DNA of 45,662 nucleotides, from assembly GCA_027578815.1 (NCBI GenBank), contig JANBTH010000047.1, positions 1 to 45,662 on the forward strand, written 5' to 3'. Position numbers and translations under genes: made by a program. Each line of letters opens with the position of its first letter. The first letter of the stretch is position 1. Below, one piece after another: positions 26,741 through 35,155 of the stretch. Under the pieces are notes generated by a model. That model was not told where the DNA came from. It was given only the letters and a program-made list of their open reading frames with translations, and made no database searches. The stretch is from Coemansia sp. RSA 1804. Lineage: Eukaryota; Kickxellomycota; Kickxellomycetes; Kickxellales; Kickxellaceae.

Positions 26741-27338
26741 GCTGCTCAAATAATAGAAAAAGGATAGGTGAAGAAGAGTGGATACGGTTAGTCCAACAAG
26801 CCCGTACAATCAGATAAAGAAACAACAACCAAAATGCACGTAAAAAAAGGAATCAAAAAGAAAAAGTTTAGCGAAAAGTAAAGAGAAAAAAGGAGCTGGT
26901 CCGACAAGGCCGACAACACAGTCACGCCATTTTATTCATGGGCGACACAGTGGTCGGCATTTCTGGTACTAGCCTGTTGCGGAAACGAAGCCAATGATGA
27001 CGTGCAAAGAGAAGAAAAAGAGCACATAGAAAGAGACGGGCGTTACAAGCAAGCTCGTCTGCTCAAAGAATAGCGCATGTGCTGTGGGATATGGAGCGCT
27101 GCATTTGGCAGGTTATCTGGCGCTAGGTTTGCTGTTTTCGGCAACAGCAGTAGAAAACCCACACTACGCCACGCCACCAGCAAAGCAGCAACGGCTTTGG
27201 CCAAGGGTCCGGAGCTTGCGAACACAGGCTGTGCTGTTCTTCGGACTTTCCAGACCACATCACCATCTTGGTTATTACATCCGAGCACGGTTAGAGACGA
27301 CTGAAAAATGTCCAACACCAAAAAATATACATATGCCG
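26741..27338. other. metal transporter upstream region / CDK7 3' flank, possible small gene
   Basis: 598 bp. On the minus strand a short open frame at 27112-26969 encodes a strongly hydrophobic end (LLVTPVSFYVLFFFSLHVIIGF) followed 33 nt later by AATAAA (26936-26931). Another minus-strand frame at 27043-27321 overlaps it. They could be exons of a small spliced membrane protein. Alternatively, the signal may simply end the CDK7 transcript. I found no convincing splice donor. Confidence 0.3.
26931..26936 (-). terminator. poly(A) signal on the minus strand
   Basis: AATAAA on the minus strand. It could serve a long CDK7 3' UTR or a small gene between CDK7 and the metal transporter. Confidence 0.4.
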
Positions 27339-28487
27339 CTATGCTGGCGAGGATATGCGTAGATCCATTCTTTTGGCTGCTGGATGAGGATCCTTGCCGT
27401 GACTGCGATCAGCACCGGCTTTTGGGTCCGAAAACACGTCGTCGTTGTCGTCAAAGGCAGCATTATACTGGCGCTTCTTATTGCCTTCATCGCCGCTATG
27501 ACCGCCATCGGCATCCGTAGCAGCCGACGCTTTTTGCTTTGGGCGCGGGAGCTTTGCAGGCTGAGTGGGTCGTGGAAAGTTCCTAAAATAGGGGTGCTGG
27601 AGCGCCTCTGCCGCCGTTATCCGCGTAACCGGGTTGTATGTAAGCATTCTGTTCATCAGGTCAAGCGCATCCTCAGAGGCACCGTGGAACAGGTCGCCCA
27701 GCGCTGGACGCGGGTACTTTTCAAAGTTAAAGCCCATCGGAAGCTTGGATATCCCGGGCCAGTCGTCCTCGGTCGGGGTGCCGCGGGCCCTGAATATCGA
27801 TGTCAGCTGCTCCAGATCTGAATCGCCCGGAAGGTACGGCGTGCGGAGAAGGAGCTCTGCAAAGATGCAGCCCATTGCCCAGATATCAATCGATCCGGTG
27901 TAGTTTGTGGCGCCTAGAAGGAGCTCTGGCGCTCGGTACCAGCGGGTGACTGTCTGCGAGGTCATTGCGCGCTTCACATCGCCAAACTCGCGCGCCAGAC
28001 CAAAATCGGCAAGCTTGAGCTGGCCGTCCGAGGCAATCAGAAAGTTATTGGGCTTGAGATCGCGATGCAGCAGCCAGCACCGGTGGCAGTGGTCCAGCCC
28101 ACGCAGCGCCATCATTAGCCAGCTTTTGATATCCGCCGGCATGAAAACCAGGCTCTTGTCCTTTATGACGTTCTCCAAATCAGTGTCCAGAAACTCCAGA
28201 ACGAGGTTCAGGTTTGTCTTGTGCGAAAACACGTCGATAAGCTCGATGACGTTGGGATGCCGCAGCTCGCGGAGCGCTTTCACCTCGCGGATTGCCGACA
28301 TGTCCAGTCCGCTGCGCATGTTCCCAAGCTTGATCTTCTTTATCGCCACCTTCCGCTGCGTCTTCACATGGTGGCCCATGTAAACCACCGCATATGTGCC
28401 CTCGCCAAGCTTTTTCTCCTTTTTGTACAGCGACTCGGTCTCCTTGTTGATCTCCTCGCCAAGTATTGCCTGCGACGCGGTCTCCAT
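27339..28487 (-). CDS. KIN28: CDK7/Kin28-type cyclin-dependent kinase (TFIIH kinase)
   Basis: The 382-residue protein kinase fits CDK7/Kin28/Mcs6, which phosphorylates the RNA polymerase II C-terminal domain within TFIIH and can activate other CDKs. Visible elements are the Gly loop GEGTYAVVY (28-36), Lys K50 in VAIKK, HRDLKPNN (141-148), DFGLAREFG (161-169) and an activation segment with T176 at the CDK7/Kin28 phospho-threonine position in RAMTSQTVTRWYRAPE. The cyclin-contact helix reads SAIREVKALRELRHPNV, close to CDK7. A 60-residue polar tail follows the kinase fold, including KKRQYNAAF. CDK20-like kinases are the main alternative. The ATG at 28487 is clear, and the upstream coiled-coil gene is on the same strand. 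Confidence 0.9.
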   Translation of the reverse strand: METASQAILGEEINKETESLYKKEKKLGEGTYAVVYMGHHVKTQRKVAIKKIKLGNMRSGLDMSAIREVKALRELRHPNVIELIDVFSHKTNLNLVLEFLDTDLENVIKDKSLVFMPADIKSWLMMALRGLDHCHRCWLLHRDLKPNNFLIASDGQLKLADFGLAREFGDVKRAMTSQTVTRWYRAPELLLGATNYTGSIDIWAMGCIFAELLLRTPYLPGDSDLEQLTSIFRARGTPTEDDWPGISKLPMGFNFEKYPRPALGDLFHGASEDALDLMNRMLTYNPVTRITAAEALQHPYFRNFPRPTQPAKLPRPKQKASAATDADGGHSGDEGNKKRQYNAAFDDNDDVFSDPKAGADRSHGKDPHPAAKRMDLRISSPA

Positions 28488-28722
28488 CTTCTGTTGTGCT
28501 GGGGTTATACACGCCTGCCCGTCTTATTCTTTGCGCGTTGGAAACCCTCGAGCTTGGAAATGCATAAAACTAAAGAGCAGAGTAATATTTATCGAGAAAA
28601 GAAGGGAGCTTCAAAGAATAATAACCACTTTACGCGCAGCACACGCATTGAAAAACAAAAAAGCACACCGCAGCCGATTTGATCAGACAATCAAGCAAGT
28701 ACGCGATGTTATGGGAATTGCC

Positions 28723-29442
28723 TCACTCGATGGTCGGAACACGCACTCGCCGTTTCCCCTTGCGCTTGACCGTGACAATTGACATAGAGTCAGACGGCCG
28801 CACAACCGAATCGACTGTGGATGCAACACTTGGGGATGGACTCGACGGCTGCCAAGACTGTGGCTGTAGCGAATGAGTAGGTGCTGGCACAGACGTTCCT
28901 GCGAGGTTCGGGGAGTCGGCCTTGTTCCCATCAGGCAAGACGGCGGGTTGCGATGGCGGCGGAGACGAGCACGCAGATCTCGGAGGAGCCGCCATCCTGA
29001 CCCTATCCAGAAACAAGGAGGCCGGAAGCGACGACGACATTCCTTGTCCGCTTTGCTCGGCAGCAACGCGGGGACCAAAAAGCATCTGGCTCTTTGGTGC
29101 CAGGGCAACGACCGCCTCAGGAACCTTCCGAGTCTGCTCCTGCTTCATCCAGTTCGCCATGTCCTGGTTGTGCTTGGCATGGTGTTCGCGAAGTCGCTCG
29201 GAGCGTCGCTTCAAGTCCTTCATGCGTCCGTGTATAAGCACCATTCGCCGCTGTGTGCCGTTCGCCTGGTTGATGTAGTGCGTGAGCGTGGTCAAGAGCT
29301 CTTCCTGCTCGCCTTTGTCCTCCTGCGACAGCTGTGTGCGGATATGCCGCAGACGGGTTATAATCTGCTGCTGCTGCGTCTCGAGCAGCGCTAGGGCGGC
29401 AGCAAGTGCTGGGACCAGTGCACCAGACGCTGTGTCATTCAT
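28723..29442 (-). CDS. coiled-coil protein of unknown function
   Basis: This is a 239-residue frame with a clear ATG at 29442 (GTTTAATGAATG context on the minus strand: start MNDTASG). Residues about 1-110 are helical and Gln/Arg/Lys-rich with coiled-coil character: ETQQQQIITRLRHIRTQL, then RMKDLKRRSERLREHH. The rest is Pro/Ser/Ala-rich and probably disordered, ending KRKGKRRVRVPTIE, a basic tail that could be a nuclear signal. I do not recognise a family with confidence. The short coiled-coil with a KDL motif is faintly like BLOC-1/KxDL-type subunits, but that is weak. It lies upstream of CDK7 and downstream of the sirtuin, all on the minus strand. Confidence 0.65.
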   Translation of the reverse strand: MNDTASGALVPALAAALALLETQQQQIITRLRHIRTQLSQEDKGEQEELLTTLTHYINQANGTQRRMVLIHGRMKDLKRRSERLREHHAKHNQDMANWMKQEQTRKVPEAVVALAPKSQMLFGPRVAAEQSGQGMSSSLPASLFLDRVRMAAPPRSACSSPPPSQPAVLPDGNKADSPNLAGTSVPAPTHSLQPQSWQPSSPSPSVASTVDSVVRPSDSMSIVTVKRKGKRRVRVPTIE

Positions 29443-29601
29443 TAGTTTAATTGCTGAGGGGAAATAAAAAGTAGCTAAATGGAGTGAGTGAATCTATAGA
29501 AGAAGAAAAGGCAGTATGCAAAAGAAAGAGACATCATCAAAAGAACGATGCTGCAGGAAGGAAAACACATCGTCACCCACGCTCATGGACAAAGAAGATG
29601 A

Positions 29602-30570
29602 TCAGGGAACCAGCAAAGAGGAGTCGCTTGATCCGTGTTCCAGAGACTCAACAACCGGAGGAAGAAGCTCCTCAGCCGGGGCTTCAAGCTTGGCGGAGGC
29701 ATCCCCGTCGCCCCTGGTCTCGCCAAAGTTTGCAATCAGCACATCCTTTCCTTTCTCGCGCGCCTGCCTAACAAGCCGGTATGCGCTGAATGTCGAGAGG
29801 CTGGTTCCGCACACGAACAGCGCATCCGCAGCCTCCACCATCTCGTGTGACCGCGTACGGACGGCGTCATCGACATTCCCGCCAAAAAACACCACGGTCG
29901 GCATAAAGTGGCCGGCATGGCATCGCTCGCACGTCGGATAGACAAAGTCCTCGTACCGCAGATTGGACGGCAGATCAATGTCGCCGTCAGGCCGCCGCAC
30001 CGGCTTTTCAGAGGAGTGCGCTAGCGCATTGCTGAACTCCACCCAGCCAGGATTCAGCTCCTCCAGTCGGTGCTGGAAGGTGTCTCTGCTTTCCTCGTGG
30101 CCGCAGCCAAGACACCGCACGCTCTTCAGCGTGCCATGGAGCTCCAGTACGTGTCTGCTGCCAGCCCTAGTGTGCAGCCCATCGACGTTCTGCGTTATCA
30201 GGCCTGCCAGGTAGCCCATTGCTTCAAGCTTTGCAAACGAGTAGTGGATTTCGTTTGGTTCTGCTTTGAATGCCGGCCGGATCCCAAAGAACGATCGCGC
30301 CCAGTACCGTTGTCTCGATTCGTGCTGTGTCACCAGCTCATGGTGCAGGATCGGCCGGTAGCTCCCGTGGACCCGGTACGTGCCGTTGGTTCCTCTGTAG
30401 TCTGGTATTCCCGATGGGACGCTGACTCCCGCGCCAGTCAGAGCAAGAGCCCTGCCATTGTGGCGCTTGAAGAACGCTGCGACTGCGTCTATTACCAGCG
30501 GAGTCACCGGCGTTCGCATCTTGGGCAGCCCGTACAGCCCCTTTATCCTTACACGCGCATTCCGGGACAT
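29602..30570 (-). CDS. SIRT4-like class II sirtuin, NAD-dependent deacylase or ADP-ribosyltransferase
   Basis: The 322-residue Sir2 family product has the NAD-binding GAGVSVPSGIPDYRG (46-60), QNVDGLH (127-133) and catalytic H145 in LELHG. Zinc Cys are C153 and C156 and C214 and C217. It resembles human SIRT4 closely, for example in RQRYWARSFFG (86-96), the AGSRH stretch and PTVVFFGGNV (224-233). SIRT4 is mitochondrial, with weak deacylase, lipoamidase and ADP-ribosyl activities reported. The N-terminus (MSRNARVRIKGLYG) is basic with no acidic residues, compatible with mitochondrial import. The ATG at 30570 gives a length typical of SIRT4. The exact acyl preference cannot be told from sequence. 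Confidence 0.9.
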   Translation of the reverse strand: MSRNARVRIKGLYGLPKMRTPVTPLVIDAVAAFFKRHNGRALALTGAGVSVPSGIPDYRGTNGTYRVHGSYRPILHHELVTQHESRQRYWARSFFGIRPAFKAEPNEIHYSFAKLEAMGYLAGLITQNVDGLHTRAGSRHVLELHGTLKSVRCLGCGHEESRDTFQHRLEELNPGWVEFSNALAHSSEKPVRRPDGDIDLPSNLRYEDFVYPTCERCHAGHFMPTVVFFGGNVDDAVRTRSHEMVEAADALFVCGTSLSTFSAYRLVRQAREKGKDVLIANFGETRGDGDASAKLEAPAEELLPPVVESLEHGSSDSSLLVP

Positions 30571-30802
30571 TTCTCTCTTGAAATCCGAGTACTGGGCGTT
30601 TCTGCTGCTCCTGTTGCTAATGGCAAAATTGAGAGTGGGTAAAATACATGATAAAGAATGCGAAAAAGGGCAAGATAGAGAAGAAGAAGGCTGTGGAGAA
30701 GGGAAACGCAGACCACAACGTTATAGGCTGTTGCTCTGCTTGACCAGCTTTTTTTTCATGAATATATTTGCACCTTAAGCTAAAATATGGCTCTAAAAGC
30801 TG

Positions 30803-32107
30803 TTACTTCTTTGATGGCTTCTTGCCTTCAAAGCCAGGGCGCGCCTTTTGCGCCGGGCCCTTCTTTTTGGGGCCGCTTGCCGCCTTGGCGCCCTTTATGG
30901 CACGCGCAATGGTCTTCTTTGACTTTCCTTGCTTCTTCATCTTCTTCGCATCAACACGAGCCTTGATGTTGCTTTCGCGCCGGTCAGAGCGCTCCTTCAT
31001 CTTGATCTTCTCAGCCTTCGCGCGGTCGTTCCACTCGCGACTGCTCTTCCGCTTCTTCTGGTCCTCGCGACGAACGGCCTTGCGAAGGAGCTTCACATCG
31101 TCCTTGATCTTCTCGCCCTTGGCCTGGCCAAGCGCCCTGCCCCACTTGTCCTTCTCCTCCAGCTGATCCGCCTTCTCAGAATCAACCTTCCTCAGCTCCT
31201 CCAGGTTCTTCATCTTGCCCTCGATGTTGGCCAGCTGCTGCTTGGTCTGGATGGGCTTTTTCTTCTTTGGCGACATGCCAGTAAGCTTGCCAAACACCAG
31301 GTTGTTCTTGACCCCGAGCTCATCGCCACCGGCTGTCGCAGTGCCGCTGGGTGCGCCAGAAGGCATGGGCGTGTTCTTGCCAAGCACCTGCTCCCTGACT
31401 GCGCCGCTGCCGGTCTTCTTGGCCTTGGCCTTGGCCTCCTTTGTGTTTTCGCGGCGCTTCATACGCTTCTCCAGCAACGCCTCGCGCGAACCGTCGTCCT
31501 CGGGCGCCTTGCGCTTCTGGCGCAACGACTGGATACGCACCTGCAAGCGCTCGCGCAGATCGTTGATCGACTGGGCTGGCGGCATCGGCTTAACCGCGTT
31601 GCTGGCATCCGCAGCGGCAACCGCAGGCTTCTTCTGAGCATCCGCGTCTGTGCCGTCCACATCGATGGCCATTGCGGTGGTTTCGGATGCGCCCTTGTCC
31701 TCGACAACATCCTCCCACTCGTTATCCGACCCCGCGCTGCTAGCCCCGCCGGTGGTGCCGTTGACCTGGTGGTTGTGGTGGTTTAGTCTGTTTGCTGCCG
31801 CCGCCGACTTGCTGCTGCCCTTTTCCTTGCTCGCCCTTTCGAGCTTGGCAGTCTGCATCTCCTGCACAGTCTTGACGTTGTCGGGGTCGAGGCGTGCGGA
31901 CTTTGCGTTGGCGCGCGCCTTGCGCTGCTCGGTCTTCTTCTTTGCCTCCGTCTCCTTCTTCGTGTTCTTCATGTACCGGTTGTTGAGGATCTGCTCGTGC
32001 TCCTCGGGAAGATAGAACTTGGGCGGGATCAGCCGCAAGAGCTCGTCAAACGCCTGAGCGTGCTTCTTCAGGCTCTCCTTCAAGGAGTCGATACTTGGCT
32101 GCTCCAT
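30803..32107 (-). CDS. RRP14: SURF6/Rrp14 ribosome biogenesis protein
   Basis: The 434-residue product is very rich in Lys, Arg and Ala. SURF6/Rrp14 proteins are nucleolar nucleic-acid-binding factors for both ribosomal subunits. The N-terminal KKHAQAFDELLRLIPPKFYLPEE (about 14-36) is the Rrp14 N-terminal motif. A middle element INDLRERLQVRIQSLRQKRK starts the SURF6 domain. LVFGKL is seen near 270, and the C-terminal third is a long basic helix (WGRALGQAKGEKIKDD, then REDQKKRKSSREW). The ATG at 32107 is directly followed by the family-like start. It is divergent from the PRKRIP1-like gene, with 544 bp between. Confidence 0.92.
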   Translation of the reverse strand: MEQPSIDSLKESLKKHAQAFDELLRLIPPKFYLPEEHEQILNNRYMKNTKKETEAKKKTEQRKARANAKSARLDPDNVKTVQEMQTAKLERASKEKGSSKSAAAANRLNHHNHQVNGTTGGASSAGSDNEWEDVVEDKGASETTAMAIDVDGTDADAQKKPAVAAADASNAVKPMPPAQSINDLRERLQVRIQSLRQKRKAPEDDGSREALLEKRMKRRENTKEAKAKAKKTGSGAVREQVLGKNTPMPSGAPSGTATAGGDELGVKNNLVFGKLTGMSPKKKKPIQTKQQLANIEGKMKNLEELRKVDSEKADQLEEKDKWGRALGQAKGEKIKDDVKLLRKAVRREDQKKRKSSREWNDRAKAEKIKMKERSDRRESNIKARVDAKKMKKQGKSKKTIARAIKGAKAASGPKKKGPAQKARPGFEGKKPSKK

Positions 32108-32651
32108 GATGTTGTGCTTGCTTACAGATAAATAAGTATAGAAATAATGCTAGAGATTAATATATGATAACACAACGGGGAGAAGATACAAAGATAGGGA
32201 ACAAAGAGAGAAGAAAGCACAATACCCTACTATGAAGAGCTGGCTAAAGCGAGGTCTTTTAAAAGAGAAATGTTGGTAAAGAAAAAAAAGTAAGAAGAAA
32301 AAAAAAGAGCGATGGTGATCAGAAAATACTTATGCCTGATCTGATTGGCTATATTAACAGTTTCTGATCACAACATGTGACAAACCCATATATGGAATTT
32401 TATTTCACAATGCGTACGAAATGAAGATCACACAGACGCGTTGTGTGCTGCTTGCAAGGACACTCGCGGAGCACAGGTGGTAATTAGTTTTGATATCCGG
32501 CGTGTCCGTTGAATGTTGCTACATATGAAATAGTAATTGGCTTTGTTATTTGTATCTGTCTATTATACTTGGAGCGTATATTACTTACTTTATTCCGCTG
32601 CTCTACCATCAGTGTTCGCTTGTCGGGCATTTTTAGAAACTCTCATATCCA
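32108..32651. other. SURF6-PRKRIP1 divergent intergenic region
   Basis: 544 bp, with A-rich DNA (32270-32310) near the SURF6 side and AT-rich DNA before PRKRIP1. No RNA gene or clear repeat was seen. Confidence 0.5.
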
Positions 32652-33131
32652 ATGCAAGACTATGAAAGCAAGGGTAAAGACATGGATTCGGCGAAAGACG
32701 ATGCCTCATCCCAAACTCGCGACAGACCAGAGGATGGAGAGGAAGATTCAACTGACATATTAACTGCGCCCGGCAGTAAAGAGATACGCAGTCAGCGGAA
32801 ACACATCGAGGTACTGATGAGGAATATAGACAAGCCCATCGACATTGCCAGCGCCAAAGTCCAAAAGGGCATCAAGGCGCCGCCAGAGATTGTGCTGAAC
32901 GTCCGTGGCTCAAGCGCTGGAGCCGGAAGCAGCGACTTCCACACATACCGCAACCAGCGGCGGAAGGAGAATCTCCGCGTGCAGCTTATGGAGAAGGAGG
33001 CAGCCGAGGACGAGGCAAGGGACACGTTTGGAAACGAATTGGCTTCATTAAAACGCAAAGACGATGAAAAGACCGCCAAGAACAGAGCCAAGCGGCAGAA
33101 ACGGAAACAGAATCGCGAGTCTAAAAACTGA
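32652..33131 (+). CDS. PRKRIP1-like spliceosome-associated protein (DUF1168)
   Basis: The small basic product has 159 residues. It carries the family signature PPEIVLNVRGSSAGAGSSDFHTYRNQRRKENLR (about 76-108) and ends with KTAKNRAKRQKRKQN. PRKRIP1/C114 is a coiled-coil protein seen in human post-catalytic spliceosomes. The central helix (about 100-140) fits the long helix known for the family. Budding yeast lacks it, so its presence suggests a fungus with a fuller spliceosome even though the genes here are largely intron-free. ATG at 32652, and AATAAA at 33149-33154 follows the stop. Confidence 0.88.
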   Translation: MQDYESKGKDMDSAKDDASSQTRDRPEDGEEDSTDILTAPGSKEIRSQRKHIEVLMRNIDKPIDIASAKVQKGIKAPPEIVLNVRGSSAGAGSSDFHTYRNQRRKENLRVQLMEKEAAEDEARDTFGNELASLKRKDDEKTAKNRAKRQKRKQNRESKN

Positions 33132-33682
33132 AAGCCAGGAAGCGTAATAATAAACAAAAGATGGTTGAATGACAACACCAAGACGTCAGAATGAAAAGCA
33201 GCTTTACGACTTTATACCATTTTGAGGATTTATGGACGTGTTTCTTTTTTCTTTCTACAAGGAACAACTACTTTTTACGCATATCTCATGCATGGGTTTG
33301 TGATAAAGAATGGCGAACTCGGATAATGTTCTTTAATTAGAGTTCTATTAATGCCCAATCTGGATATTGAAATGAGATAACAAACCGGATATTTTTAAGA
33401 AAAAATAGTATAAAACTGTTTGCTTGTAGAAAAGAACCCCAAAGCTAATGTGATGTCACATTAACGAGAAACAATATGGAAACGTGTTATAACGAGAAAG
33501 AGAAAACATCTAAAGAAAAAACTTCACCCTCCTATACGCAACAACCTAGAGACCTGGCCAATTTGCGTGTGCTACGCTGAAGCAAGATTATGTACAGAAG
33601 AAATCTAAAAGAAAAGAAAAAGAAAAAGCCAGCGGAGCGGTAGAGAAAATAAAGCAAATGGAGCAAGTGGCAAATTATTTGC
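33132..33682. other. PRKRIP1 / zinc finger convergent spacer
   Basis: 551 bp of AT-rich 3' flanks of two convergent genes. Nothing else was recognised. Confidence 0.5.
33149..33154 (+). terminator. poly(A) signal of PRKRIP1-like gene
   Basis: AATAAA 18 nt after the PRKRIP1-like stop. Confidence 0.5.
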
Positions 33683-35155
33683 CTACGCATTGGTGCTGTG
33701 ATCAGGCTTTCCGCGGACGTTGGATATCTGGGACATTGACGGAACAAGACCAAGGCTGTTGCGGTGGTTCAGCAAGGGCGACGAGTCATCCTCGCTCTTT
33801 GCCGAAAGAGAGGTTGCATGATGTTGCTGGCTGAGACCGCTGTTGCTATCCTTGGCAGCGGCGGCAACAGCAGCAGTGGAGAGCGAAGGAACAACATGGG
33901 TCTCCATGCCATCAACAACGCTGTCGTGTCTCAGGCGCTTTGCATCCATAGCCTGCTGCTGTTGCTGCTGCAAGGCAGCTGGAGAAGGTTTGACGCCAGA
34001 GACAAGCAATTGCAGCGGCAGACTGTCATTCCGCTTGTGTGAAAGCTGCTGTTGGGGCTCGGGAGTTGCCTGGCTTCCGGCCACCAAGTCTGGCTCGGCA
34101 TTCAGCAGCGGGCGGAGCGTGAGGTTCGAAAAGTCAGGGTTCTCTGTTGGGAGAATGCAGCTGTCAGCGAGATTGGTGCCCAGGGCGCCCTCGACGTGAC
34201 GGCGGAACTTCTCGTGAGCGTCGCCGATGCCGCGGTAGCTGGTGCGGCGCGCGCGACCGCGTCCGTTGCCGCGGAAGCTGAGGTTCTTGATGTTTGGAAT
34301 CTCGGTCTTGGCTCCCTCGATGTTGTGGATCCCGACATGCTGCATCATGTTGTCAAAGCGGCTGAAGAGCTTTGAGCAGCGCGCCACAAGGCAGCAGTAA
34401 GGCTTCTCGCCTGTGTGGCGGCGCATGTGTCTGTTGAGATGCTCGACACGGTCAAACGCCTGGACGCAGCCCTGCCAGTCGCAGACGTACTTGCGCTCGC
34501 CCGACTGGCTGCCGCCGAACTTTCCCAGAAGCGATGTCGATGCGTCGGATGCGATTGAGTCATGGCGCACCCGCTTGGCGCCCGACGGAACGGTTGGCAG
34601 CTCCAGGACAGAGCTGTGCGGCGACGAGTGCAGGTAGCGGCCGTGCGCTCTGAGGTTCTCACTGGATGTCGAGGACGACGAGTGGCTGATAACAGAGCTG
34701 CGGCGCGGCAGAGCGTGCGGAGATGGAGCCGCACCCTTGCCAAACGACAAAGAGGGCCGCATGTTGATAAGGGGCTTTGAGGAGGAAAAGTCCAGGCTAG
34801 CCCTCACATTGGAGACGTTTGCTCTTGGAAGCTCTGGAGAGGCATTGCCTGCAGTCGTCGGCTCGTAGCCACTGTTGCTGCGGGGGCGCCCAGCGTGCCG
34901 TGCGTGGTGCACCTCGTACGACGCATAAGGGTACTGGCGGCCGGTACCGTTGAACTGTGCAAACCGCGGTCTCTGTGGTATCCAGCCATTGTCTTGCGCC
35001 TCAGAGCTTAAAGCCGACGCCACGGGCGATGAACCCTTTCCGTTCTTCTGCGCCGCAGCATATCCCCGCTGCTCAACAGAGGGGAAGACTCCAGACACGT
35101 TTTGGGGCAGAGGCGGGTATGACGGGATGGCCATGATGTTGTTGGGGTTGTTCAT
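33683..35155 (-). CDS. C2H2 zinc finger transcription factor (two fingers)
   Basis: The 490-residue product has one tandem finger pair. Finger 1 (C225, C230, H243, H247) is followed by the linker HTGEKPY; finger 2 has C254 or C255, C260, H273 and H277. The finger-1 recognition helix reads DRVEHLNRHMRRH, like the Msn2/Rsf2 group of fungal stress or nutrient regulators, but the target cannot be assigned. The N-terminal 220 residues are Ser/Pro-rich with no domain. The C-terminal part has a short Gln run (CTGCTG on the plus strand at 33953-33975) and repeated basic RHDS motifs (198-200 region and again near 413), possible phosphorylation sites. ATG at 35155; an alternative Met is at residue 8. 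It has about 4 kb of gene-poor DNA upstream. Confidence 0.85.
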   Translation of the reverse strand: MNNPNNIMAIPSYPPLPQNVSGVFPSVEQRGYAAAQKNGKGSSPVASALSSEAQDNGWIPQRPRFAQFNGTGRQYPYASYEVHHARHAGRPRSNSGYEPTTAGNASPELPRANVSNVRASLDFSSSKPLINMRPSLSFGKGAAPSPHALPRRSSVISHSSSSTSSENLRAHGRYLHSSPHSSVLELPTVPSGAKRVRHDSIASDASTSLLGKFGGSQSGERKYVCDWQGCVQAFDRVEHLNRHMRRHTGEKPYCCLVARCSKLFSRFDNMMQHVGIHNIEGAKTEIPNIKNLSFRGNGRGRARRTSYRGIGDAHEKFRRHVEGALGTNLADSCILPTENPDFSNLTLRPLLNAEPDLVAGSQATPEPQQQLSHKRNDSLPLQLLVSGVKPSPAALQQQQQQAMDAKRLRHDSVVDGMETHVVPSLSTAAVAAAAKDSNSGLSQQHHATSLSAKSEDDSSPLLNHRNSLGLVPSMSQISNVRGKPDHSTNA

